Source: Niabella pedocola
GTDB taxonomy: Bacteria; Bacteroidota; Bacteroidia; Chitinophagales; Chitinophagaceae
Reading direction: 5' to 3'
DNA length: 64,000 nt
NCBI RefSeq assembly: GCF_021044425.1
Contig: NZ_JAJNEC010000007.1
Span: 496,001-560,000 of the forward strand
In this document: one piece after another, positions 27,941-36,907 of the stretch
Numbering within the stretch: position 1 is the first letter of the stretch
Layout of the letters: each line of letters begins with the position of its first letter
Program-made: the position numbers and the translations under genes
Notes under the pieces: generated by a model
Told to the model about the DNA's origin: nothing
Seen by the model: only the letters and a program-made list of their open reading frames with translations
Databases searched by the model: none

Positions 27941-28609
27941 TTATTTGGCTTTTGTCTTTGTTTTTACGGGCGCTTTTGCCGCTGTTTTCACCGGTGCTTT
28001 GGGTTCTGGTTTGGGCTCTGGCTTAGGCTCCGCTTTGGGCTTTGCCTTAGCCTTATCAACAGGCTTTTTCTTCACCCCTTTGAGGGCTTCATCAATGGCC
28101 TGGCTCAGGAGTGCATAGGTTGTTTTACCCTTTACCATCTGGCCGTTTACAAAAAAGGTAGGTACTTCTTTTACCCCCAGGTCGATACCATATTTCAGAT
28201 CATCCTGTACCTGCCATCCATAGGTTCCGTTTACCAGTTCTTCTAAAAAGTTTTTATTATTTACGCCTGCTTCCTTGGAATGTAATTTTAAGCTTGTGGT
28301 GCCAAGGTTCCTTCTGTTTTGAAACAACACATTGTGCATTTCCCAAAACTTTCCCTCCTGCGCAGCAGCAATGGCAGACTCAGCCGCCTTCAAACTTCTC
28401 TGATGAATTCTTGTTTGAGGAAAATGGCGAAAATTAAGCTTCACTTTGCCATCATAATTTTCCAAAATCTGTTTTACAATTTCATTGGCCCGGGCACACT
28501 CCTCGCTTTCATATTCTCCAAATTCCATCAATACTACAGGCGCTTCTTTTTTGCCCACAAATATGTCCTTCGGCTCAATAATTTCTTCAGATTCTTTCTT
28601 CAGACTCAT
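27941..28609 (-). CDS. DsbA-like thioredoxin-fold protein with Lys/Pro-rich tail and degenerate active site
   Basis: A 222-residue protein. The thioredoxin-fold/DsbA domain covers about 15-175 (EAPVVLMEFGEYESEECARAN, VKLNFRHFPQTRIHQRSLKAAESAIAAA, and the cis-proline segment EVPTFFVNGQMVKG). Where family members have CxxC, this one has ESEEC, a single Cys, so disulfide oxidoreductase activity is doubtful. No signal peptide is present, suggesting a cytoplasmic location. The last 45 residues are almost entirely Lys, Pro, Ala, Glu and Thr (KAKPKAEPKPEPKPEPK), resembling a histone-like tail. It stands upstream of dnaA but is separated from it by a terminator. Confidence 0.8.
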   Translation of the reverse strand: MSLKKESEEIIEPKDIFVGKKEAPVVLMEFGEYESEECARANEIVKQILENYDGKVKLNFRHFPQTRIHQRSLKAAESAIAAAQEGKFWEMHNVLFQNRRNLGTTSLKLHSKEAGVNNKNFLEELVNGTYGWQVQDDLKYGIDLGVKEVPTFFVNGQMVKGKTTYALLSQAIDEALKGVKKKPVDKAKAKPKAEPKPEPKPEPKAPVKTAAKAPVKTKTKAK

Positions 28610-28971
28610 ACAATTTTAAAATTTTTCTGGTTTGGAAGGGGCGGCGTCGATTTTTAAGTTTTTAAAAATCAATACATAAATACAACAAATATCTCAAAAA
28701 AGCGGTTGAAGATAATTTTTTTTTTCTTGTTACAAATTTTTTCTTTGAGGCAAGAAATAACCATACACAATTAACTGATTATGAATGTATAAAAAGCATC
28801 GCTGAATTCATTTTAGTCTTTCCCGTTTTTGAATAACAGCCGTTCCTCTGAAAGCCCTATAACCGAGGCACCCAAAACACGATCAATCGTTTGTATGTAC
28901 ACCCTGAGCATCCCCGGTTTTCAAAAAAAAATCCCCGCAATTGCGGGGATTCATCTCCTCTTCCACCGGGA
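28610..28971. other. AT-rich intergenic region with clpB terminator
   Basis: 362 bases between the clpB stop and the DsbA-like start. Long T and A runs occur at about 28660-28760 and a terminator at 28922-28951. It presumably carries the promoter of the DsbA-like gene; only a near-match to the -7 element (complement of CAAATATC) is visible. No gene is supported. Confidence 0.5.
28922..28951 (-). terminator. Intrinsic terminator of clpB
   Basis: On the minus strand, AATCCCCGCAATTGCGGGGATT forms a near-perfect hairpin followed by nine T residues (complement of the A-run at 28923-28931). It begins 21 bases beyond the clpB stop codon. Confidence 0.88.
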
Positions 28972-31566
28972 CTATTTCTCGTTCCTGAAAACAACCATAT
29001 TATCAAATACATCCACCAGTACCGGTTTGGTCCGGTCCAGGTCTCCCTGCAGGATCCGTTTGCTCAGCTGGTTGACAATTTCTTTCTGGATCAGCCGTTT
29101 CAGCGGCCGGGCTCCAAATTGGGGATCATACCCCTGCTCTGCAAGAAATTCCAGTGCATAATTGCTAAACTCCAGCTGGATACCGTTCTGGGCTACGAGC
29201 TTCTTCAGGGCCTCCAGCTGTATCTTCACAATATCTACAATGTCTTTTTTCAACAGTGGATGGAACATGATGATCTCATCTACCCGGTTCAGAAATTCGG
29301 GGCGGATGGTTTCCCTTAATAAACTCATCACCTCTGTTTTTGCTTTTTCTGTAGCCTCCTCCACGGTCTTTTCAGTAACATCTTCAAAAGCATGCTGGAT
29401 CAAATGACTGCCGATATTGCTGGTCATAATGATGATGGTGTTCTTAAAGTTTACCACCCGGCCTTTATTATCCGTCAAACGTCCGTCGTCCAGCACCTGC
29501 AGCAACACATTCCACACATCCGGGTGTGCTTTTTCAATTTCATCCAGCAACACCACGCTGTAAGGTTTACGGCGTACGGCTTCGGTTAACTGGCCCCCTT
29601 CATCATATCCTACATACCCGGGAGGTGCTCCCACCAGACGGCTTACCGTATGCTTTTCCTGGTATTCGCTCATGTCGATGCGGGTCATCATACTTTCATC
29701 GTCAAAAAGGAATTCCGCCAGGGCTTTTGCCAACTCTGTTTTACCCACACCGGTAGTACCCAGGAAAATAAAGGACCCGATGGGTTTACGGGGATCCTGT
29801 AAACCGGCCCGGCTTCTGCGCACGGCATCCGCAACGGCAATGATGGCCTCATCCTGGCCAACCACCCGCTGATGCAGGTGCGCTTCCAGATTTAACAACC
29901 GCTCCTTATCACTCTGCAACATTTTGGTAACCGGGATACCGGTAGCCTTAGCGATGCTTTCGGCAATATCCTCTGCGTCTACTTCTTCTTTCAGTAAGCG
30001 GCTTTCAGCGGTGTCATTCAGCTCCTTTGTAAACCGGTTGATGTTTTCCTCTTCCTCTTTTATTTTACCATAGCGGATCTCTGCCACCCGGCCATAGTCG
30101 CCATTGCGTTCCGCTTTTTCGGCTTCGATCTTATAATCTTCGATCTTCGACTTACCAGACTGTATCTTCTCCACCAGTTCTTTTTCTTCCTGCCATTTGG
30201 CCTTCAGCGTATCCCGTTCTACAGACAGGTTGGCGATATCGGTATTAAGCTGTTTTAGTTTTTCGTCGTCATTCTCACGTTTGATGGCTTCGCGTTCTAT
30301 TTCCAGCTGACGGATATGCCGGTTCAGCCGGTCCAGCTCCTCCGGCATGGAATTCATTTCCAACCGTAATTTAGCGGCACTCTCATCCACCAGATCAATG
30401 GCTTTATCCGGCAGGTAGCGATCGGTAATATACCGGTGCGATAATTCCACTGCCGCAATGATGGCTTCGTCCTTAATGCGCACGTGATGGTGGGTTTCGT
30501 ATTTATCTTTTAAGCCGCGCAAAATAGAAATGGCATCTTCAACCGAAGGCTCATCCACGATCACTTTTTGAAAACGCCGTTCCAGCGCCTTGTCTTTCTC
30601 AAAAAACTTCTGGTATTCATTTAATGTAGTGGCACCCACAGCACGCAGTTCGCCACGCGCCAATGCCGGCTTCAGGATATTGGCCGCGTCCATGGCGCCT
30701 TCCCCGCCTCCTGCGCCCACGAGGGTATGGATTTCATCAATAAACAAGATGATCTCCCCGTCGCTCCCACTAACCTCTTTTACCACGCCCTTCAGGCGTT
30801 CTTCAAACTCGCCCTTATACTTGGCACCTGCAATCAGCAGGCCCATATCCAGCGCATAGATCACTTTCGACTTCAGGTTTTCCGGTACATCCCCATTGAT
30901 GATCCGGTGGGCCAGGCCTTCTACGATGGCGGTTTTACCCACCCCCGGTTCTCCTACAAGGATCGGATTATTTTTGGTACGGCGGCTTAGGATATGCAGT
31001 GTACGCCGGATCTCTTCATCACGACCGATAACCGGATCCAGTTTACCCTGACGGGCCAGCTCATTCAGGTTCTTCGCATATTTATTCAATGCATTGAACT
31101 CCTGCGACTGTGTTTGGGATGAAACCGTTCCTCCTTTCCGCAGATCTTTAATGGCCGTAACCAGTCCTTTCTCTGTAAGACCGGCATTTTTCAGCAATTT
31201 TGCCGTGGCATCGTTGCCCTGCACAATGGCCAGTAACAGGTGTTCGGGGGTAATAAATTCATCGTCGAATTGCTTTAATGAAGCCCCCGCCCTTAAAACA
31301 ACATTGTTGGCATCGCGGCTGATTTGCTGTGCCGGCTCCCCATTGGTAACAGGTAGTTTTTTAATGAGCTCATCCAACTTGGTATGTACCAGGTTCAGGG
31401 TTACGTTGTTTTTCTTTAAAAGATATTCAACGGGTGAATCTTCCTGGTCCAGTAACGCCTTCAGGATATGCTCTACTTCTATATTCGGATTTTTAGCATT
31501 AAAGGCCAATTGCTGGGCCTGTTGAAATGCCTCCGCTGCTTTAATTGTAAAATTTCCCAGATTCAT
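28972..31566 (-). CDS. clpB: ATP-dependent disaggregase chaperone ClpB
   Basis: An 864-residue protein of normal ClpB length. The Clp N-domain repeats are at about 1-145. NBD1 has Walker A GEPGVGKTA near residue 208, FIDEIHTLVGAG and pore loop AGAKYKGEFEERLKGV. The middle coiled coil at about 400-530 is rich in Glu/Lys/Arg (LDRLNRHIRQLEIEREAIK), which separates ClpB from ClpA and ClpC. NBD2 has Walker A GTTGVGKTE near 605, LLDEIEKAHPDV and pore loop GAPPGYVGYDEGG. It rescues aggregated proteins with DnaK. It is monocistronic, with a clear terminator; no CIRCE-type operator was recognised upstream. Confidence 0.97.
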   Translation of the reverse strand: MNLGNFTIKAAEAFQQAQQLAFNAKNPNIEVEHILKALLDQEDSPVEYLLKKNNVTLNLVHTKLDELIKKLPVTNGEPAQQISRDANNVVLRAGASLKQFDDEFITPEHLLLAIVQGNDATAKLLKNAGLTEKGLVTAIKDLRKGGTVSSQTQSQEFNALNKYAKNLNELARQGKLDPVIGRDEEIRRTLHILSRRTKNNPILVGEPGVGKTAIVEGLAHRIINGDVPENLKSKVIYALDMGLLIAGAKYKGEFEERLKGVVKEVSGSDGEIILFIDEIHTLVGAGGGEGAMDAANILKPALARGELRAVGATTLNEYQKFFEKDKALERRFQKVIVDEPSVEDAISILRGLKDKYETHHHVRIKDEAIIAAVELSHRYITDRYLPDKAIDLVDESAAKLRLEMNSMPEELDRLNRHIRQLEIEREAIKRENDDEKLKQLNTDIANLSVERDTLKAKWQEEKELVEKIQSGKSKIEDYKIEAEKAERNGDYGRVAEIRYGKIKEEEENINRFTKELNDTAESRLLKEEVDAEDIAESIAKATGIPVTKMLQSDKERLLNLEAHLHQRVVGQDEAIIAVADAVRRSRAGLQDPRKPIGSFIFLGTTGVGKTELAKALAEFLFDDESMMTRIDMSEYQEKHTVSRLVGAPPGYVGYDEGGQLTEAVRRKPYSVVLLDEIEKAHPDVWNVLLQVLDDGRLTDNKGRVVNFKNTIIIMTSNIGSHLIQHAFEDVTEKTVEEATEKAKTEVMSLLRETIRPEFLNRVDEIIMFHPLLKKDIVDIVKIQLEALKKLVAQNGIQLEFSNYALEFLAEQGYDPQFGARPLKRLIQKEIVNQLSKRILQGDLDRTKPVLVDVFDNMVVFRNEK

Positions 31567-31917
31567 AATTTATATATATGTTAATGATCACAAGTTACCT
31601 GATTTTGGATTCTGAATGCCTGCGCATCCAGGATCAGGCCGTTGTAACCGGTATTGTGATAGCAAATCAAACTCCAAGCCGGTTTTTATGGAAATTTTGT
31701 CAGGAAAGTCGACTAAAAACTGACTATAATGCAGTCAAAATAAACATTTTATGAAATTTTAGCAGGGAAGCATCCCGGCCCGTTCCGGTACCCGCAGCCC
31801 TTTCTTTAGCAGGTTGGTCAAAAAACATGGGTGTTTACCAATAACACATTATGCCGATGCGACCGGGGCCGTTTTAACCAGACCAGATTTACCGGTTTAT
31901 TTAATAATTTTACCGCG

Positions 31918-32847
31918 GTGAATCCGATCGAACAGCATACACAGCTCATTAAACATTACAGCAGGCAGCTGGGCTTCGACTACTGTGGTATCGCAAAAGC
32001 GGTACAGCTGGAAGATGATGCCCGAAAGCTGGAACAATGGCTGTCAAAGGGCATGCACGGCGGAATGCAATACATGGAAAATCATTTCGACCTGAGGATC
32101 GACCCTGCCAGGCTGGTACCCGGTGCCCGCTCTGTGATCACCCTGCTGATGAATTATTATCCCCCGCAACTGCAGCAAACCGATGGCCCCCGGGTTTCCA
32201 AATATGCTTACGGACAGGATTATCATGAAGTAATCCGCGCACGGTTGAATGCGCTGCTGCAATATATCCGGGAGCAGATCGGTGAGGTTAACGGACGCGG
32301 CTTTGTAGATTCTGCGCCGGTGCTGGAACGGACCTGGGCCCGGAGAAGCGGACTGGGATGGATCGGGAAGAATGGGAACCTGCTGGTAAAAGGGGCCGGT
32401 TCCTTTTACTTTATTGCCACCCTTATTACAGACCTGCCACTGCAATATGACGATCCTTACAGCAACGATTTTTGTGGTAGTTGCACCAAATGCCTCGACG
32501 CCTGCCCAACCGGTGCCATCCTTCCCGGGAAAGTGGTGGACGGCAGCAAATGTATTTCCTATTTTACAATTGAATTAAAAGAAGCACTGATACCGGATGA
32601 AGTAAAGGGACAGTTCCAGGACTGGGTATTTGGTTGCGACGCCTGCCAGGATGTTTGCCCCTGGAACCGGTTCAGTAAACCCCATCAGCAGGAAGCCTTT
32701 GCACCGCTTCCGGAGATCCTGAACTTATCCACCAGGGAATGGGAAGCATTTTCGGAAGAACAATTCCGGAAAGTATTCAAACACTCGCCAATCAAACGTA
32801 CCAAACTTAAGGGTATTCAGCGCAACCTGGAGTTTATCAAAAATTGA
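31918..32847 (+). CDS. queG: Epoxyqueuosine reductase QueG
   Basis: About 309 residues from GTG at 31918; the frame extends to another GTG at 31831, but homology begins around HTQLIKHYSRQLGFDYCGIA, so the later start is preferred. Two [4Fe-4S] motifs are present, CGSCTKCLDACPTGAI near residue 185 and CDACQDVCPWN near 240. Upstream segments VITLLMNYYPP, KYAYGQDYHEVIRARL and the catalytic-region sequence WARRSGLGWIGKNGNLL match the cobalamin-dependent QueG family. It catalyses the last step of queuosine synthesis in tRNA anticodons (epoxyqueuosine to queuosine). The optional C-terminal HEAT repeat is absent. Confidence 0.92.
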   Translation: MNPIEQHTQLIKHYSRQLGFDYCGIAKAVQLEDDARKLEQWLSKGMHGGMQYMENHFDLRIDPARLVPGARSVITLLMNYYPPQLQQTDGPRVSKYAYGQDYHEVIRARLNALLQYIREQIGEVNGRGFVDSAPVLERTWARRSGLGWIGKNGNLLVKGAGSFYFIATLITDLPLQYDDPYSNDFCGSCTKCLDACPTGAILPGKVVDGSKCISYFTIELKEALIPDEVKGQFQDWVFGCDACQDVCPWNRFSKPHQQEAFAPLPEILNLSTREWEAFSEEQFRKVFKHSPIKRTKLKGIQRNLEFIKN

Positions 32848-32857
32848 TGATAAGATT

Positions 32858-32951
32858 TGGGCCGCAAAGGCACCAAGACGCCAAGAAACGCGAAGCATCC
32901 TATTCCTACTTCTTTGTGATACTTTGTGGCTTAGGGTCTTTGTGGCACCAG
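32858..32951. repeat. Imperfect inverted repeat between convergent genes
   Basis: GGCCGCAAAGGCACCAAGACGCC on the left and GGCTTAGGGTCTTTGTGGCACC on the right are roughly complementary, around a centre of about 35 bases that repeats CTTTGTG. Elements of this wording (a CAAAGGCACCAAGAC arm with a CTTTGTGGC arm) are dispersed in many bacterial genomes. It lies exactly between the queG and SRPBCC gene ends and could fold into a termination structure. Confidence 0.5.
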
Positions 32952-33452
32952 CTATTTGTGTGCCTGCTCCTTCAGCTGCCTGAGCCCCTGTTCCATGATG
33001 CGGCCATAGGAGCCGTCCAGCAACAGGCCCGAAAAACGCTCCCAGGGATACCATTTAAAGTCAAACTCCATATAATTCTGAAGGGTCAGCGAATCCGAAT
33101 GGGCATAGCGGATCAGTTTCCAGCTGTTGCGCACCGGCTGCTCCCCTTTCTTCATTTGAACAGTTACCAGCGAATCCGAACTATTGATCACCCACAACTG
33201 CACATTCTTAACAGAGGCGCTGATCACCCTTCCGTTGGCAACTACGGCGTCCTTCAGTTCCAGTGTATCAAATCCCGGATACCAGTTTTTCCATTGAGCC
33301 AGGTCCTTTACCTGGTTCAGCACCGAGTCGTTTCCGGCATACAGATTTACCGCCCGCGATACCCGTACATGTGAAGGCAGCAAAAGCGTTACGCCGGTAA
33401 TGGCCAGCAAAAGGACCACTGCACTGAAAATGAAAAGCTTTATATATTTCAT
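32952..33452 (-). CDS. Membrane-anchored SRPBCC (polyketide cyclase-like) family protein
   Basis: A 166-residue protein. One N-terminal membrane helix (about 5-26) is followed by the typical SRPBCC opening (HVRVSRAVNLYAGNDSVLNQVKDLAQWKNWYPGFD). Beta-strand segments come next (ISASVKNVQLWVINSSDSLVTVQM), then a C-terminal helix (YGRIMEQGLRQLKEQ). Such proteins bind hydrophobic ligands in a helix-grip cavity; the ligand is unknown. It is a single gene, convergent with queG, followed upstream by the truncated acyltransferase. Confidence 0.72.
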   Translation of the reverse strand: MKYIKLFIFSAVVLLLAITGVTLLLPSHVRVSRAVNLYAGNDSVLNQVKDLAQWKNWYPGFDTLELKDAVVANGRVISASVKNVQLWVINSSDSLVTVQMKKGEQPVRNSWKLIRYAHSDSLTLQNYMEFDFKWYPWERFSGLLLDGSYGRIMEQGLRQLKEQAHK

Positions 33453-33518
33453 GTACTAAAAATCAACGTCCTGAATGGTAAATTTATCCGGCAATATTAG
33501 CATAAAATATCAAACCTT

Positions 33519-33770
33519 TTATTGATCCCGGCGCGCCGTTTTTATTTTCCATTTCATAAAAGGCTTTTCAATCGCAATAAAATACGTTACACTTGCCAGG
33601 CCCACTGCCAGCAAACAAAGCAGCAGCTTCACAAAAAAATCGGTGTACTGATTGCTGAAAAAGGGAGACAATAGCTGCAATTTGTTCATAACAAACGCCA
33701 TCACCGGATAATGGACCATGTAAATTGAATAACACATGCCGCCTGTTATACCTAAGTAGTATATGCACAA
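33519..33770 (-). pseudogene. C-terminal remnant of an acyltransferase-3 (OafA-like) membrane protein
   Basis: About 80 residues keep the last part of the family: GITGGMCYSIYMVHYPVMAF (the pattern G-x-cYsiYmvHyP), then hydrophobic helices and a closing TYFIAIEKPFMKWK (the iEkPf motif). The first two-thirds of the normal 350-residue, ten-helix enzyme, including its catalytic His-Arg region, is missing. The frame runs on upstream to 34010, but that part is only the shadow of the ABC permease gene. The homology starts just after the permease stop (33775), which marks a deletion or recombination junction. Confidence 0.68.
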
Positions 33771-33774
33771 ACCC

Positions 33775-34863
33775 CTACTCCCATCGCATGATCCGCGAAA
33801 CGGTGAAATAAATAACCACGATCCAGATGCCCAGGTATCCCAGTTCCTTCCAGCAGTCGTAAAGATGGAGCCCTTCAAACGACACTTTGCGCATGGCATT
33901 ATTGAACTGCGTAAGCGGCAGCAGCTCACAAAGGCGCTGCATCCATTTCGGAAATACATCCACAGGGAAAAAGGTTCCGGAAAGCAGGATCTGCGGAAAT
34001 CCGAAAACATTGATCATTAACGGGATGACCGTATCATTTTTTGCAATACTGCTGATGATCAGGCCTACACCCATCAGCAGGAACAACATCACCACGGATA
34101 ACAGCAACATCTCTACAAACGTGAGCGCTCCATGCACCAGTGTAAAGTGTAAGAAGAAGTGACCGAACAGGATCAGTACCACCACATTCATCAGCTGGAA
34201 AAAAAGCCGGCTGACGCCGATCCCGATCAGGATATTGAGTTTTTTTACCGGTGATGCGTAGAATCGCTTTAATACCAGTTGTTCCCGGAGGTTGAAAAAG
34301 ATAAAGGCGATGCCAAATAAGGTCGCAAACAATACGGAAAAACCCAACTGTCCCGGCAGTACAAAGTCGATAGAACGGTACTTTTTCCCCGGCACGATCT
34401 CCGTTTGAATGGAATAGTTCTTTTTTATATGTGCGGTATGCAGCTGCATGCGGAGCGCTGCATAATCAATGGTACGTATCAATGCCGGCAAGGCCGCGGC
34501 CCCCGCTTCGCTGGTCCGGAGTAATACCTGCGTTCCGGCTGTATCGGCAGTACTCCTGATCTGCAATACGGCATCCAGCTTTCCCTTACTCAGATCGGCA
34601 TTGCGGGTGGCAGTATCTTTATAAGAAACCACTTTTATAAATCCGCTGCTTACAAGACTGTCTAAAAAAGCACTGGTGGTATCCCCCAGCGGATCAATCG
34701 CCACACTTCTTGCAGCCGGCGGCCTGTCGGTAAAAGCGCCGAAGATGAGGATGAATACAATCGGGAACAGCAAACTAAAAAAAAGCGAAGAAGGCTGGCT
34801 GAATATGGCTTTAAAACTTGCCTTCGTAATGGCCCAAAGAGCCCGTGACTGACGATACTTCAT
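33775..34863 (-). CDS. ABC-2 type transporter permease
   Basis: A 362-residue membrane protein with an N-terminal helix (LFFSLLFPIVFILIFGAF), then a periplasmic domain of about 130 residues. Five or six helices follow at about 175-360, including GFSVLFATLFGIAFIFFNLRE and INVFGFPQILLSGTFFPVDVFP, which is typical of the YhhJ/YadH-like ABC-2 family. The cargo could be a drug, lipid or polysaccharide. No ATPase gene is next to it: upstream is sppA and downstream the acyltransferase remnant, so either the partner is elsewhere or it was lost with the adjacent deletion. It lies 86 bases from sppA and may share its transcript. Confidence 0.82.
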   Translation of the reverse strand: MKYRQSRALWAITKASFKAIFSQPSSLFFSLLFPIVFILIFGAFTDRPPAARSVAIDPLGDTTSAFLDSLVSSGFIKVVSYKDTATRNADLSKGKLDAVLQIRSTADTAGTQVLLRTSEAGAAALPALIRTIDYAALRMQLHTAHIKKNYSIQTEIVPGKKYRSIDFVLPGQLGFSVLFATLFGIAFIFFNLREQLVLKRFYASPVKKLNILIGIGVSRLFFQLMNVVVLILFGHFFLHFTLVHGALTFVEMLLLSVVMLFLLMGVGLIISSIAKNDTVIPLMINVFGFPQILLSGTFFPVDVFPKWMQRLCELLPLTQFNNAMRKVSFEGLHLYDCWKELGYLGIWIVVIYFTVSRIMRWE

Positions 34864-34949
34864 TTCTATTCGTTAATGCCCGATTAATTCAATACATCTT
34901 TACGATCCTTCATTTGTTCCATTCAATATAATTTACTCATCCCTTCTGC

Positions 34950-36704
34950 CTACTGAACAAAAAATTCAAACGGCAACCGGGCCTGCACGCTGTTGGTCAT
35001 TTGTTTTACGGATTTCAGCTGCTGGTATACCTTTGCATATTCCGGACCCAGCTCCTGCTTCACCATTGTTTCCGCACTGCTGCTCTTATTAAAGCCCAGG
35101 ATGCGCTCCAGCAAATTGCCATACCTCGGATACTCTTTTACTGCAAACTCTTTCAGACCGGCTTTTTTTGCAGCCGCATTGATGGCATCCTGTAAACCGC
35201 CATAACTGTCTACCAGGCCAATTTCCTTTGCCCGTAACCCCGTCCACACACGGCCCTGGGCTATCGTTTCTATATAGGCAGTATCCTTCTTACGGCCTTC
35301 CGCTACCCGCTGTTTAAACTGATCATACACCCGTTCGATGCTGCCCTGCACGATCTTCTTCTCCTGCTCTGTCATGGGATGATCGATGGAGCCGGCATTG
35401 GCCAGCGGGCCCGTACTCACACCGTCAAACGTTACACCCAGTTTATTTTTCAGGAATGCACTCATATCCGGTATCACGCCAAATACACCGATGGACCCGG
35501 TAAGCGTGCCGGGCAACGCAAAAATACTGTCTGCCGCACAGGCCATATAATATCCTCCGGATGCCGCCACATCTCCAAAACTTACCATCAAGGGTTTCAC
35601 GGCCCGGGCCAGTTTCATTTCCCGCCATATGTGATCACTGGCCAGCGCGCTGCCGCCGCCCGAGTTCACGCGCACCACGATGGCCTTGATAGAGGGATCC
35701 ATCCGCGCCTTTCGCAACAGATCTACATACATACCGTCACTGATCACACCTTCTTCTTCCTTTCCATCCACAATATTTCCGGCGGCATAGATCAGCGCTA
35801 TTTTCTCGCCGCTGCCACCCAGGTCTTTATTTACCTGCGCATACTGACTGATACTTACAAAATTTATTTTATCCGTGCTGTCTATTTTCAGCTGCCGCTT
35901 AATCTCCGACTGCAATTCATCATCATAACGAACGCCGTCGATCAATTTGTGCTCCACGGCCAGTCGGGGAGTAACGATGACGCCCTCATTCGCCCATTGG
36001 TGCAAAACCGCTGTATCCAGCTTCCGTTCCGCTGCCGTCTTTTGCAAAAGATCCGCATAGAGATCGTTCAACCAAACGCTTGTCTGCAACTGGTTGGCCT
36101 CCGTCATCTTCTCCGCGCGCAGCGGCTCCGTAGCACTTTTAAACTTCCCTGCATAAAAGATCTGGGGATTGATCTGCAACCGGTCCAGCGCCCCTTTTAA
36201 AAACAGGTAACTTACCCGGTATCCCACCCATTCAAAATCCCCGGAAGGACTTACATATACTTTATTGGCGATATTGGCCACTGCATACGCCTTTTGGGTC
36301 ATGGTATTTCCAAACGCGATAATTTCTTTTCCTGAACTTTTGAAATCCGCCAGTGCCGTCCGGATCTCGTCGCTGGATGCAAATCCGTTTGCATTTCCGT
36401 TCGCCTCCAGGTAAATCGCCTTGATCCGGTCATCGGTTTTCGCCTTCCTGATCAGCCGGATCACATCATACAAGGAGGGCGTTTCCTCCAGCGATTTTGC
36501 CTGCACCATGGATTGCACATCCTTGGAAGAGATCTCTGTGAACGGCTCTGCCAGGTTAATTTTCAGCACGGAGGGGTCTGTGATCACCGGCATGGAGCTG
36601 GAAACCGCGTTGCTGGCCATTCCCATAAAAAAGAAAAAGCCGATGGCGCAAAAAACAAGCAGCGCCAGGAAGGATGCCAGGAATATTTTAAAAAAGGAAC
36701 GCAT
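34950..36704 (-). CDS. sppA: Signal peptide peptidase SppA (67K type)
   Basis: A 584-residue protein with one N-terminal membrane anchor (about 5-30). It holds two tandem S49 domains, as in the long SppA type: the first at about 55-290 with the general-base Lys candidate in FYAGKFKSATEPLRAEKMTE near 185, and the second at about 300-550 with the nucleophile Ser in FGDVAASGGYYMACA near 381. VVRVNSGGGSALASDHIW and GTLTGSIGVFG flank it. It degrades signal peptides left in the membrane after secretion. It is divergent from folK. A -7-like element lies at 36745-36752. Confidence 0.94.
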   Translation of the reverse strand: MRSFFKIFLASFLALLVFCAIGFFFFMGMASNAVSSSMPVITDPSVLKINLAEPFTEISSKDVQSMVQAKSLEETPSLYDVIRLIRKAKTDDRIKAIYLEANGNANGFASSDEIRTALADFKSSGKEIIAFGNTMTQKAYAVANIANKVYVSPSGDFEWVGYRVSYLFLKGALDRLQINPQIFYAGKFKSATEPLRAEKMTEANQLQTSVWLNDLYADLLQKTAAERKLDTAVLHQWANEGVIVTPRLAVEHKLIDGVRYDDELQSEIKRQLKIDSTDKINFVSISQYAQVNKDLGGSGEKIALIYAAGNIVDGKEEEGVISDGMYVDLLRKARMDPSIKAIVVRVNSGGGSALASDHIWREMKLARAVKPLMVSFGDVAASGGYYMACAADSIFALPGTLTGSIGVFGVIPDMSAFLKNKLGVTFDGVSTGPLANAGSIDHPMTEQEKKIVQGSIERVYDQFKQRVAEGRKKDTAYIETIAQGRVWTGLRAKEIGLVDSYGGLQDAINAAAKKAGLKEFAVKEYPRYGNLLERILGFNKSSSAETMVKQELGPEYAKVYQQLKSVKQMTNSVQARLPFEFFVQ

Positions 36705-36744
36705 TATAATAATTTTAAAAACAAATCTTCTTTTGATGAAATGC

Positions 36745-36752
36745 CAAAATTA
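36745..36752 (-). promoter_or_regulatory. Candidate -7 element for sppA
   Basis: On the minus strand the sequence is TAATTTTG, a full match to the Bacteroidota TAnnTTTG element, about 40 bases ahead of the sppA start. No TTG was found at the usual -33 distance, so the support is partial. Confidence 0.35.
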
Positions 36753-36907
36753 AAGATATTTGGCAGGGATGCATAACCTTTTTATTAAAGCGGAGATTAA
36801 AAGAGGCGGGCGCGGCTGCAATACAGTACTGCGAAAGCACTGCGGTTCCGGCTTAAGCAGTAAAAGGGCCGTGTACAAAAAATAGCATATCTTATTTTAC
36901 ACAAAGG

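Noticed and set aside
33771..34010. N-terminal part of the 163-residue frame containing the acyltransferase remnant
   Set aside because: This part overlaps the ABC permease gene in another frame and shows no acyltransferase features; only the part below about 33770 is homologous.
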